Assembly: GCF_021134715.1 (NCBI RefSeq)
Contig: NC_060022.1
Location: 2,051,001 to 2,115,000 of the forward strand
Source: Daphnia pulex
Lineage: Eukaryota; Arthropoda; Branchiopoda; Diplostraca; Daphniidae
Length of the DNA: 64,000 nt
Direction of reading: 5' to 3'
The first letter of the stretch is position 1; the number at the start of each line of letters is the position of its first letter. The position numbers and the translations under genes were made by a program. The notes under the pieces are model-generated. The model was not told where the DNA came from, searched no databases, and saw only the letters and a program-made list of their open reading frames with translations. Shown one piece after another: positions 23,201-32,816 of the stretch.

Positions 23201-26200
23201 AATGAACCGCTTCGATTGCAATATTCCGGCTCTCACACCAAGCTGTCAGAGTGGTTGATAATTGCGTCAACGCTTTGGACCTGGTACCCCCGCCGTGATT
23301 AATATAAGCCACTGCCGTGACGTTGTCTAAATAAATTTTTATCGCTATACTTTCCGATACCGCCGCGAATGATTGAATCGCGTATAACGCGCCTAACATC
23401 TCTAGTTCATTAATGTGCCTCTTGGTATCTTCCAAAGTCCATGAGCCCCTCGTCCTCACATTATTACAATACGCTCCCCAGCCTGTTAGAGAAGCGTCGG
23501 AGAAAATCTCCAGATCTGGCACGCTAGGAAAGAACAACTTTTCCCTTTTTAAGCCTAGATTGTTGGACCACCATTCTAAGTCGTCCCTGGTTTCCGCCGA
23601 TAGCACGCATTCCGACTTCAAATTAAATCCCACTTTTCTAGCTTGCTTAATATAGAATGCCTGCATCCTCCTGAAATGAGACTGCGCAAAAGGTATCGTA
23701 GGTATGGCCCAAGTAAAGTTGCCCATTATCGACGCAATCTCTCGCAATGAAATTCTGCTCCTGGCAAGGGCCGCATCGCATTTGGCCTTAACGGTTGCAG
23801 CCTTGTCCGACGGCAGCGAAAAGGAAAGTTTTACCGAATTAATAACCAAGCCCAGATACTCTATTACTTGCGACGGTTCTACAATTGACTTCTCCCAATT
23901 GATCAAGAAACCCAGATTTTGTAATAATTCAACCACTTTATTTACATCGGCTTTGGTGCTATCTTTTGATGTATTAACTATTAATATATCATCCAGATAC
24001 ACGATGAGACGCATGCCCTGCCTTCTCAGAAAAGCCGCCACTACTTTTAGAATTTTCGTAAAATACCGCGGGGCCGGAGCTAAACCAAAAGCCAGACAAG
24101 TAAATTGAAAAATACGCCCCTTCCAGGTGAAACGCAAATATTTCTGGTGGGAGGGGTGCACAGGGACCGTAAGATAAGCATCTTTTAAATCCAACTTTGC
24201 TAGCCAGTCCCCTTCTCTCAAAATGAAGCGTGCGGAATCAAGATTTTCCATCTTAAAGTGTTCATACCGGATGAATACATTAAGTGGTTTAAGATTTACA
24301 ATCGGGCGAAAACCGCCCGATTTTTTTGGAATAACAAATAGAGAACAGACAAACCCATCCTCCCCGCTATTCGAAATTTCTACAATGGCTTTCTTCTCAA
24401 GTAAATCTTTTACTTCCTGGTCGCAAACGCTTGCCATCTCTTTCGACATTGTTATCGGACGCGGAAGTTTAGTTTGATTCGGGGTTTCTACAAAATCTAG
24501 CTTAACCCCGTTTGACACGCTGTCTAGGACCCAACGATCGTCCGTAACAGTCTCCCACATTTTAGCAAAATGTAAAATACGCCCGCCCACATTTTCACAC
24601 ACAACAGTATTGCGTAAAATTTGAATGGGATCAGAAGGAGGGACGAAAACATACCTTTCACCTCCTCGAGTCCAAGCAGTTGCACCCGGCGGTCGTCCTC
24701 TTCCGACCCCACCACTCTGCCTCCCTTCAACGGGAAATTGGGCCGCTGCTTCTCTCCTTGGGCGCAACACCCGTTGAGATGGGCCTGGGTTCACTGCTAC
24801 CTTTCTTCCACCTGCCTTAGCCCTCGCTCGAGCCGCCGATGAGCTTGCCAGTGTGGCGTCTTGAGACGCCTCCTTGAGCATCGTCTCTAAGAATTTGTCC
24901 GTGAAAAGGAGCTCAGTTGCCTCCTTTCCCGGTGCGAAAGCGTCAGGGTTTGACAATATGAAGTCATATGTCGGTTCCACCAATGTCACAACCGCTCGCC
25001 TTCTTCTTTGGGTGATGTGGTAGTACGCTCTACCCCACTGTTGTAAAACGGCCCGCACCGTATTCTTGGCTTGCGTCACCGTTTCTCCCTCTCCAAGAGC
25101 ACACACTTTAGCGTATAAATCAAACAGAGGTGGGGCAACGTCCATTATTTTAAGCTGAGTCTGTATAAGCGCTTCCTCCGAAGCATTAACCCCTTTCAAT
25201 CGATCTTTGTCTTTAGCATGCCTCAACATAAAGCCGTCGAGCTTAGGCGGTTTAATCGAGAAAGTCGGGTCCTCAAACTCGAGCTCAAATTTCTTTGAGA
25301 TTGCTTTTGAATCGTCGGTTGACAGGCCAGTCGTTAGCCAAACCCTAATCTCGTCTGAAATCGCTGTTGGGATGAACGCCGTCACTTCCCCTGATTCACT
25401 GGCTGCTTTGGATGAGCCTGCCGTGGCTGCCGCGGCTGCCGCGCGCGTTGGTTTTAGAGCCTTCCCTTTCGACTTAGATCCGGCGGCAGGGGCTTGGGGA
25501 GTACGCTCCTTTGGTAGCCATGGACGGTCCACTAGCTTTGGACCCCCCTCGTCTAACTCTTCTTCCTCTTCGTCCTCTACTTCAAGATACTCGCCATCTT
25601 CTTCGTCTTCCTCCTGTCTGCTCTCCCGCTTCTCTCTTTCTTCCAAGTCTCTTAGCTTGCTAAAACGAACGTAGGCTTCTTCTTCGATCCTATCATCTAA
25701 CGGAAACTCGGCGCCATTCCCCCGTTCCTTCGCACGCCCCCTTGGTCGATCCCCCACATCATTTTGATAAAACCGGTCTCCGTGAAAAAACTGATCACGC
25801 GGAGGAACGTCAAAAGCCGGTGGTGGAATCACGGGTGGAATATTAAACAATGGCGGTTGAGCGTCAAAGGAGGGAGCCCACTCTCGATAGTTTCGAAGAG
25901 GAGACCTTTCTCTATCTGGATAATCAAAGTGAACAAAACGGTCGCGTGGCTGACCATTCCAATCACGAGAACGATTTGCCCAATCTCTAGCTTCTTGTTC
26001 AGTACGAAAACCTACGGCCCGTGGGTCCATTCTCTGGTGCCTATGCCAACCATAAAAATCACTAGGGCCTGCCATTCTGAAATTCTGACTGCACTGTACG
26101 CGAGCTGAAATAAGTCTGAATGGCAAAGGGCGTGTGCAGGTAAGAGGAAAGGGCAGCACACCCCCCTCTTTTTGTTCTTTAAAAAGCTGAATAAATGTAG

Positions 26201-26855
26201 GTCTACACCCTTAGGGTCTAGGCGAAATGCATTTCGCAGTACAATTAACAAATAATTTGGGAAAATTGGCGTTTACTGTACCTTGGGTAAATAAAGGAAC
26301 GCAATCGTCATCCTCTGATGGGAATGGATATTGCCCAACAGGACAATCACAAATTGGATCTCCGTAAGCCGAGTAATAAAGACGCCTACCTCCTCGGCAC
26401 TCTTTAGTATCGTAAATATCGTGACAAAGACCATCTCGACCGACGAACACTTTTTCTCTACCACAAAGGCGAGGAGTACATATTCCCTAAAAGTTTTGCA
26501 CAAAAAATATTGGATAAAATAAAAGAACATTATTAATTATTTTAAAAAATCCCACCTCATAAGTATACGGGTCGACCGTTATCCAAAGCAACACACTATA
26601 GCAAGGACCTTTCTTCAGAAGTGGATAACAGTATCCATCGCCCTTAAATCGGACTGAGGAGTCACCACACCCATCATCAGCAAAAGAAGCATTAGATGGT
26701 TTCTTATTTTGTGGAACTGGAGCAGCAGCATTGAACGGACGATAACTTCCATAAGATTTGTCGGTCGTACTGGAGATATAACTAGGATAGGTTGGCGCGT
26801 TGTTTGCCAATACCAGTGCGACAGCAGTCGCAAATATTATTGCTGAAAACAACAT
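20241..26855 (-). CDS. DUF4789-like secreted protein, copy B, split by DIRS
   Basis: Exons are 26855-26556, 26486-26282, 20998-20488 and 20415-20241, giving 396 residues of type 1. Exons 1, 3 and 4 match copies A and D, and exon 2 carries the HDIYDTKE and PVGQYP form. All frames and splice sites are intact. However, intron 2 holds a 5,215-bp DIRS retrotransposon in the same orientation, enlarging it from about 65 bp to more than 5.2 kb. In a genome of very short introns this could impair splicing, so this copy may be expressed poorly or truncated after exon 2. Coding capacity alone does not prove it functional. Confidence 0.75.
21103..21210 (+). repeat. DIRS left inverted terminal repeat
   Basis: This 108-bp segment starts ACCCTAAGGGTGTAGACCTA. 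It is the reverse complement of 26110-26217 with essentially no differences seen by eye. The outermost 75 bases (21028-21102), beyond it, are not inverted at the other end. They contain a GGATCGT/ACGATCC hairpin and the near-palindrome GGTAAATTACC at the tip. Confidence 0.88.
21631..21755. repeat. DIRS internal complementary region
   Basis: Positions 21631-21715 are the reverse complement of the left outer end, then AATT (21716-21719), then the reverse complement of the right outer end (21720-21755). It thus records a head-to-tail joint of the two ends, as expected of the template used to finish a circular DIRS intermediate. Confidence 0.9.
21781..22890 (-). CDS. DIRS tyrosine recombinase
   Basis: A 369-residue ORF carries the phage-integrase catalytic set: Arg211 (LMRASE), His321 and Arg324 (HSTRG), Trp347 (GSWS) and Tyr357 (FNRFY). 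The N-terminal SAM-like core-binding part spans roughly residues 75-160. In DIRS elements this enzyme integrates a circular double-stranded DNA copy, replacing a DDE integrase or endonuclease. The ORF overlaps the reverse transcriptase ORF by 322 bases in another frame, so it needs its own initiation, a frameshift or a spliced transcript. All expected catalytic residues are present, suggesting recent activity. Confidence 0.9.
   Translation of the reverse strand: MPRMDRSGLVPGATRASVRRSISSSAGAGPPDIGTERAAPVISIQRTSLGRLETVRRQLRDRGFSSNVVDLLVAGNRPTTLATYDSAWRNWTHWCVRRDTDPLSADLTEVLQFLTDLLASGKSYSAINIHRSMLSRTLGSIEGVQIGAHPLVVRLMKGCYHKNPPKPKYNDMWDPSQVVEFINSLGENRHLTLSVLASKLVTMIALATLMRASEIAAIGYRSVVFSERGVVFSLDRLRKAQRNGPLQSFSILNDPDPILCPVLALKEFVERTNQFRRETDEGKLFVALIAPHRPVSASTVSRWIKSFLQKAGINTRCFGAHSTRGAAASKAVSDGVPVEAILRAGSWSKETTFNRFYNRASTQTMFVQN
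22569..26159 (-). CDS. DIRS Gag-like / reverse transcriptase / RNase H polyprotein
   Basis: A single 1,196-residue frame. Translation more likely starts at the ATG at 26075 (MAGPSDF), because the ORF before it lies in the terminal repeat. The first 480 or so residues are Gag-like: Arg/Asp/Pro-rich, with a Glu/Asp-rich block, then a helical segment. The reverse transcriptase follows; its YLDD catalytic box is at residues 721-724. An RNase H domain has IFSDAS and DNVTAVAYIN, followed by the DLFAS segment typical of DIRS/Ngaro proteins. Gag and Pol appear fused without a stop. I did not see a clear separate methyltransferase domain, though the C-terminal 150 residues are unassigned. Confidence 0.88.
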   Translation of the reverse strand: MLPFPLTCTRPLPFRLISARVQCSQNFRMAGPSDFYGWHRHQRMDPRAVGFRTEQEARDWANRSRDWNGQPRDRFVHFDYPDRERSPLRNYREWAPSFDAQPPLFNIPPVIPPPAFDVPPRDQFFHGDRFYQNDVGDRPRGRAKERGNGAEFPLDDRIEEEAYVRFSKLRDLEEREKRESRQEEDEEDGEYLEVEDEEEEELDEGGPKLVDRPWLPKERTPQAPAAGSKSKGKALKPTRAAAAAATAGSSKAASESGEVTAFIPTAISDEIRVWLTTGLSTDDSKAISKKFELEFEDPTFSIKPPKLDGFMLRHAKDKDRLKGVNASEEALIQTQLKIMDVAPPLFDLYAKVCALGEGETVTQAKNTVRAVLQQWGRAYYHITQRRRRAVVTLVEPTYDFILSNPDAFAPGKEATELLFTDKFLETMLKEASQDATLASSSAARARAKAGGRKVAVNPGPSQRVLRPRREAAAQFPVEGRQSGGVGRGRPPGATAWTRGGERYVFVPPSDPIQILRNTVVCENVGGRILHFAKMWETVTDDRWVLDSVSNGVKLDFVETPNQTKLPRPITMSKEMASVCDQEVKDLLEKKAIVEISNSGEDGFVCSLFVIPKKSGGFRPIVNLKPLNVFIRYEHFKMENLDSARFILREGDWLAKLDLKDAYLTVPVHPSHQKYLRFTWKGRIFQFTCLAFGLAPAPRYFTKILKVVAAFLRRQGMRLIVYLDDILIVNTSKDSTKADVNKVVELLQNLGFLINWEKSIVEPSQVIEYLGLVINSVKLSFSLPSDKAATVKAKCDAALARSRISLREIASIMGNFTWAIPTIPFAQSHFRRMQAFYIKQARKVGFNLKSECVLSAETRDDLEWWSNNLGLKREKLFFPSVPDLEIFSDASLTGWGAYCNNVRTRGSWTLEDTKRHINELEMLGALYAIQSFAAVSESIAIKIYLDNVTAVAYINHGGGTRSKALTQLSTTLTAWCESRNIAIEAVHLSGKLNVIADEESRAGPDASDWKLNPSVFSRVQKIWPSKVDLFASHWNAQLPSFFSWRPQPQALNTNAFSVNWKGLSGYLFPPFALIFQCLEKIRREKADVVFVCPVWTGQAWFPVLLELACDVVFLLQQEPDLLTSALNEPHPLLASSALHLAVWRLSGDSCVTEAFRRTWSTFLWPEIDRPPSQLTIPHGGTGHIGVCEGIRIPCRRI
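26110..26217 (-). repeat. DIRS right inverted terminal repeat
   Basis: Reverse complement of 21103-21210. The outer end beyond it (26218-26242) contains the 16-bp perfect palindrome GCGAAATGCATTTCGC (26222-26237) followed by AGTAC at the element tip. The repeat overlaps the 5' end of the long ORF. Confidence 0.88.
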
Positions 26856-27290
26856 TTCCTTAAATGTTTCGTGTTCCAAAAAGAGCGGGTTTGTCTGGGC
26901 TTTTCCTTTACTCTTTGTGATGGCGAAACAAACTGTGTTTTTGTTTAATTAACTGCAATCGTTCTATGAAAAAACAAAAACATTATACATTATGTAAAAA
27001 TAATTTAGTCAACCATATAAATTAATCCGATTTCTTTAGGATACTTATTAGTACCGCGCTTGATGATTGAGGTGTAACAAACCACTGGCAATACGCCAAA
27101 ATATTTGCATGGAATTCGTTCTTGAGTTTCACAATTTCTAAGAACACTCGATGTTCGTCCACAGTCAAAGGGGATTTACGATAGAGAAACTAGTTCACTT
27201 TTGCCCCTGCTTTTTTTTTCGTTTTCTCATGAAAGAGATGTATGTTTCACACTTCATAAGCAACGACCAAAAACCACATTTTAACGGAAA

Positions 27291-27656
27291 GTCTGGTAAG
27301 TTATTGCTAGTGTTACTTGAATTGAACCACTAGATTAGATAACACCTTCACTGCAACGCCAAGTGAATATTAATTGTGGTCATACTGGTATTATCAGGAA
27401 CGACTTTTTTCCTAACAAATAGGCCCCCAGCTCGTAGGTTGTAGTTTTATGAGCAAAGAATGAAAGTGGTTCGTGAAAGCCAATCCTGAAGTTCACGTTA
27501 TAAGATTAACACGTACGACGACGATGAATCCCATGTTTGGAAATCCGACGACTATGATTAAAACCGACAAGAGTTCCAGCAGCAAAGTGTCCATTTATCT
27601 GACGTAACTACTCCATCATTGGCATGTTTGGCAATGCTATTATAGTCTCTTGAAGA
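27291..27656 (+). pseudogene. Copy of bestrophin 1 5' region, spacer B
   Basis: Equivalent to 17445-17810. The ATG is at 27524 and the first-exon donor is kept. Confidence 0.8.
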
Positions 27657-27923
27657 TTTCCTAATTCTAAACCATGGCATTAATTATTTTGCAAGGTCAT
27701 TAAAGCTGCTCTGCTCTTTCCCTCTTTCAGTCTAATGAAAATTTAATGGGTTACGTCTATTCGTCTAAAGCCCAGTTTTCCGGGGGAAATAAATGTGGTA
27801 ATCTATTGCGGTGTAACGCTAAAGAATTGTTTAAATAATCATGAAAAATAATCGCTTTCCCGTCCCCAGAATTGAAAAAAAAATATTCTCTTTACAAAGA
27901 ACAAAAATAATCTTTGATCATAC

Positions 27924-28177
27924 CTCGACTCGACGAACGTTTCCGGTGGTTACACGTGCATCACATGGAACATCAACAATTCCACAAATCAAAACGAACC
28001 TAAACAAATAGAAAATCAAAATGTCTTCAAACAGTATAATTGATGGAAGCCAAAAATTGCAAAACTGAAGAAAACAAAAACTTACCGGTTACATAATGTC
28101 AGCAGTTGAATGAAAACGATCTTGGGGTTATCAATATATTCTTCGAACTCTGGAACACGTAGGCGAAAACTGGTTGC
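27924..28177 (-). other. Orphan exon pair in spacer B
   Basis: Equivalent to 18078-18331, with both frames and splice signals unchanged. Confidence 0.3.
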
Positions 28178-30086
28178 CTATCGACGATCCCGAAGGGACG
28201 ACGACACCAATAAGTTGACATTCTTCTCACTGGTTAATGTTTTTCTTCACAGCGATATTATGTTGCTTAATGTGGAATCTGGTCAGTATTGATACACAGA
28301 TAAGACTAAAGACTCTACTGGAAATCCTACTATTACAGGCAAACATGATGTCTAGTATTAGCAGTTCAAGAGTTCAAGTAATAAGACGTTACTAAGACTG
28401 AAAGCTCGAGTTGACTTGATCAGGTACTTGTTCTTCACTGTTGCATAATTGATAAAAAGAGACAACTTCAACAGTCAAACTGTACTTGAAACTTGAAAAG
28501 CTTGTTTTGAGCTAAGTTATGGTGTTGTCTAACATTGTGTCAACAAAGATGGACTTAATAAAAACACATTTTGTGTCCTTTGTCCCTTTTGAGAAGGGAT
28601 ATTTAAAAAAAAATCCAATGCAGGCGATACAATCCATCGTTCCTCACTTCTTTTACCAACGTGATCTGGGAATCCTGGGCTCGTTTAAACATTTTGTTTT
28701 TCAACCAAATGCAAGAGGATCTGGGACGATTGGGCAATCGAGAAACAAATGAATACTTCATGTGAACGGACAAATTAAGTCCGTTCGTCGCAAATGTACA
28801 CTATGATCAAACATTTCTATTGCTGAACCTTTTATAAACTGACACTACGATGAATTGGAAGACCAACGGACACTTCGAAGTTTGTACCTGCGACTAATTC
28901 AATGCCAATTTTTATGCGGAAATGGCGGAGTCGCAGACGAACTTTCCTGAAGCGGTGCTGCCAATTTTTTGGGTGGGTCGGTTTCTCCCCCCGCTAGATG
29001 GAAACAGTTTCGCAAGTTCGTTTGAAAAAAAAGCGGGGCTGAGGCATGAAGTAGTACAGTTAGTTGATGCATGGTGATGTACGTAATTGAGGTTTGAGGT
29101 GCTATTATTGCACTAAAACCTGCCATAAAAGTGTAGAATAAATTAAGCTTTTGGTGCAAATCAGTAAATAACTTACTGATTATGCAGAATTGAAAATTAC
29201 TTTTTATAGGCGACTATACAAAACATTACTTCCAACGAATAAGCAAAAGGAATTTTTCAGTTGTCTCGAATCCCCTATGTGAAACTTCAAAATTAATTGC
29301 TATTGCAACTCTCCTCAAGATTGAACGTTTCATAATAGTTGGTTTACAATATCCAAGGTTGGCGGGACCTCAGTCCAACCAAAATTTGTTATCTCACTGT
29401 CCTCAATAGAATTGGGAATTTCAGAATGTTTGTCAAGCTGTAGTAGGAATATAAAGGTTATCCCAGCTAGAGATATTGACAAATCCCCACAGCACAAAAG
29501 GTAGTAAGTAGTATACTGGTAAAAAATGATAAAAAAAAAACTATTATTTGGGAATAGCCCTTCCATGTAGCACTTTGTAATTTTATTATAAATCATGATG
29601 TTACACAAAAGTGAGTTGCGTTTGTCCGTATTCACAATGTGCTCCGGGCAATCACGTTCACCGCTTACCTACTCGGCTTCTCCTTATCTCATTTCGCATA
29701 CGGCGTCTCAAACAGCTGACACTTAATTCATCAAAATGTTTGTTAAAGTATCGTACAAAAGTTCTTAGTTAAATTAAGACGTAGCAAAATTAAATTAGGA
29801 AAGCTAGAACAGAAGAAACTTGAGTGATTTTAATAACTGTGCGATATCAAGAGACTTGTATTTTCGCATCAATTACGAAATTTCTTATACAAATATTGAG
29901 AAGTGAATTTTAGGATTATCCACTATCTTGTTTAATTACTTATATGCCGGTTTGTTTCCTAAAATAGATAAGTTTTCCAAGTGAGATAGTCGGAACAATT
30001 AATTACGAAAAGGATACCAGGCCGAAATTCAAATTATCGGAATTTAATAATATAACTGTATCGAATCTTTTTCAGGCAATTCCTTA

Positions 30087-31494
30087 TCAAAAGCGTATTG
30101 GTCTACATTGGTTTGTAGCTGGGATGAATTGGTAGGAAGGTCCGCAGCTAGCTGGCCCACGGTTGCCACCGCATTGTCCAGTAGCTTGCAAGAAATCATT
30201 TGGTCGGCAACCGAAAGCAGGACTGACAGGCTGACTAACGTCGCGGACGGGTCTACTAGGACTGTAAGAGAAATTATTACAGAAATTATCAAGTGCCCTT
30301 AGTTGTTTGCTAATTTGCATCTAAATAACTTACACCAAAGGATTTGCACACTTGAAATTATTTCCGTTTCGACCGCCAGTTTGGCAGGGATTTAGGAGAG
30401 ATGTTGGAATTCTACTTGGCTGTTGGAATATCCCAAAAGTATTGGGTCCTTGTCTTCGTTTTCTTGATAAACGTTGTGCACGAAAAAACGTATTACTTTT
30501 GTTATTCTTTGTTTTTATGGGTTCGTTTGCGGCCCGATCAAAGACATCATCTAAAATTGCGTTCTCTTCCGGAGAAGAAAAGTATGGCGTTCTAGGGTCA
30601 TCCATGTCAACACACTCTCCCTGAGAGCTAAAGATGTTGTAACCAAAAAGTTCAGAAGGTGAGCAAGGTCCTCGAGTGCCTAACGCATAGCAGTATCCAT
30701 ATTCATCGTCTTCGTCATCGTTACTTATTCTTGATTGTTTAACCGGGACCAATTGCAGGAGGAAGTCCTGATATCTATCAACTAGTTGACAAGTGTTGGG
30801 GGCACACTCTAATTTACCCGATGCACTAACGGATACAACCTGATTGGTTGGACACGGCCCTTAAAAAAATCATCAAAAGAAATTAATTAACAAATAATTT
30901 GGGAAAATTGGCGTTTACTGTACCTTGGGTAAATAAAGGAACGCAATCGTCATCCTCTGATGGGAATGGATATTGCCCAACAGGACAATCACAAATTGGA
31001 TCTCCGTAAGCCGAGTAATAAAGACGCCTACCTCCTCGGCACTCTTTAGTATCGTAAATATCGTGACAAAGACCATCTCGACCGACGAACACTTTTTCTC
31101 TACCACAAAGGCGAGGAGTACATATTCCCTAAAAGTTTTGCACAAAAAATATTGGATAAAATAAAAGAACATTATTAATTATTTTAAAAAATCCCACCTC
31201 ATAAGTATACGGGTCGACCGTAATCCAAAACAACACATTCTCGCAAGGGCCTTTCTTCAGAAGAGGATAACAGTATCCATCGCCTTTAAATCGGACAGAA
31301 TAGTCTCCACAGCCATCATCAGGATAAGAAGAATTAGATGGTTTCCCATTTTGTGGAACTTTTGCACCATTAAACGGAGGATAACTCTCATAAGAATTGC
31401 CGGCCGTACTGGAGACATCACTAGGATAGGTTGGCGCGTTGTTTGCCAATACCAGTGCGACAGCAGTCGCAAATATTATTGCTGAAAACAACAT
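30087..31494 (-). CDS. DUF4789-like secreted protein, copy C
   Basis: Exons 31494-31198, 31128-30924, 30859-30334 and 30261-30087 give 400 residues. This is type 2: exon 1 reads SDVSSTAGNSYESYPPFNG, and exon 3 has a five-residue net insertion with an acidic DDEDDEYGY and an IKTKNNKSN segment before the furin-like RKRR. Compared with type 1, CHALGSCG becomes CYALGTRG, losing one cysteine. The signal peptide (MLFSAIIF) and the upstream sequence are those of type 1 genes, so the copy seems to be a recombinant: a type 2 body behind a type 1 promoter. Frames and splice sites are intact. Confidence 0.85.
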
Positions 31495-31929
31495 TTCCTT
31501 AAATGTTTCGTGTTCCAAAAAGAGCGGGTTTGTCTGGGCTTTTCCTTTACTCTTTGTGATGGCGAAACAAACTGTGTTTTTGTTTAATTAACTGCAATCG
31601 TTCTATGAAAAAACAAAAACATTATACATTATGTAAAAATAATTTAGTCAACCATATAAATTAATCCGATTTCTTTAGGATACTTATTAGTACCGCGCTT
31701 GATGATTGAGGTGTAACAAACCACTGGCAATACGCCAAAATATTTGCATGGAATTCGTTCTTGAGTTTCACAATTTCTAAGAACACTCGATGTTCGTCCA
31801 CAGTCAAAGGGGATTTACGATAGAGAAACTAGTTCACTTTTGCCCCTGCTTTTTTTTTCGTTTTCTCATGAAAGAGATGTATGTTTCACACTTCATAAGC
31901 AACGACCAAAAACCACATTTTAACGGAAA

Positions 31930-32295
31930 GTCTGGTAAGTTATTGCTAGTGTTACTTGAATTGAACCACTAGATTAGATAACACCTTCACTGCAACGCCA
32001 AGTGAATATTAATTGTGGTCATACTGGTATTATCAGGAACGACTTTTTTCCTAACAAATAGGCCCCCAGCTCGTAGGTTGTAGTTTTATGAGCAAAGAAT
32101 GAAAGTGGTTCGTGAAAGCCAATCCTGAAGTTCACGTTATAAGATTAACACGTACGACGACGATGAATCCCATGTTTGGAAATCCGACGACTATGATTAA
32201 AACCGACAAGAGTTCCAGCAGCAAAGTGTCCATTTATCTGACGTAACTACTCCATCATTGGCATGTTTGGCAATGCTATTATAGTCTCTTGAAGA
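31930..32295 (+). pseudogene. Copy of bestrophin 1 5' region, spacer C
   Basis: Equivalent to 17445-17810. The ATG is at 32163 and the donor is kept. Confidence 0.8.
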
Positions 32296-32562
32296 TTTCC
32301 TAATTCTAAACCATGGCATTAATTATTTTGCAAGGTCATTAAAGCTGCTCTGCTCTTTCCCTCTTTCAGTCTAATGAAAATTTAATGGGTTACGTCTATT
32401 CGTCTAAAGCCCAGTTTTCCGGGGGAAATAAATGTGGTAATCTATTGCGGTGTAACGCTAAAGAATTGTTTAAATAATCATGAAAAATAATCGCTTTCCC
32501 GTCCCCAGAATTGAAAAAAAAATATTCTCTTTACAAAGAACAAAAATAATCTTTGATCATAC

Positions 32563-32816
32563 CTCGACTCGACGAACGTTTCCGGTGGTTACACGTGCAT
32601 CACATGGAACATCAACAATTCCACAAATCAAAACGAACCTAAACAAATAGAAAATCAAAATGTCTTCAAACAGTATAATTGATGGAAGCCAAAAATTGCA
32701 AAACTGAAGAAAACAAAAACTTACCGGTTACATAATGTCAGCAGTTGAATGAAAACGATCTTGGGGTTATCAATATATTCTTCGAACTCTGGAACACGTA
32801 GGCGAAAACTGGTTGC
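32563..32816 (-). other. Orphan exon pair in spacer C
   Basis: Equivalent to 18078-18331, with frames and splice signals unchanged. Confidence 0.3.

Larger units (their letters stand above)
21028..26242 (-). mobile_element. DIRS1-type tyrosine-recombinase retrotransposon
   Basis: This is a complete 5,215-bp element in intron 2 of copy B. It has inverted terminal repeats of 108 bp (21103-21210 and 26110-26217). It also has an internal complementary region (21631-21755) that copies both outer ends joined together, and overlapping ORFs for reverse transcriptase/RNase H and tyrosine recombinase. Inverted repeats plus an internal complementary region distinguish DIRS1-like elements from Ngaro or PAT types, which have split direct repeats. 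AATT lies on both sides (21024-21027 and 26243-26246). The empty site in A, C, D and E has one AATT in the same place. Both ORFs are open, so the insertion looks young. Confidence 0.92.
26856..30086. other. Spacer B and junction to unit C
   Basis: A copy of spacer A with a few base differences. It contains the bestrophin 5' copy and the orphan exon pair listed separately. Nothing else is recognised. Confidence 0.6.

Noticed and set aside
21028-26242. Classification as Ngaro or an LTR retrotransposon
   Set aside because: Ngaro has split direct repeats and LTR elements have direct LTRs with a DDE integrase. This one has inverted repeats, an internal complementary region and a tyrosine recombinase.
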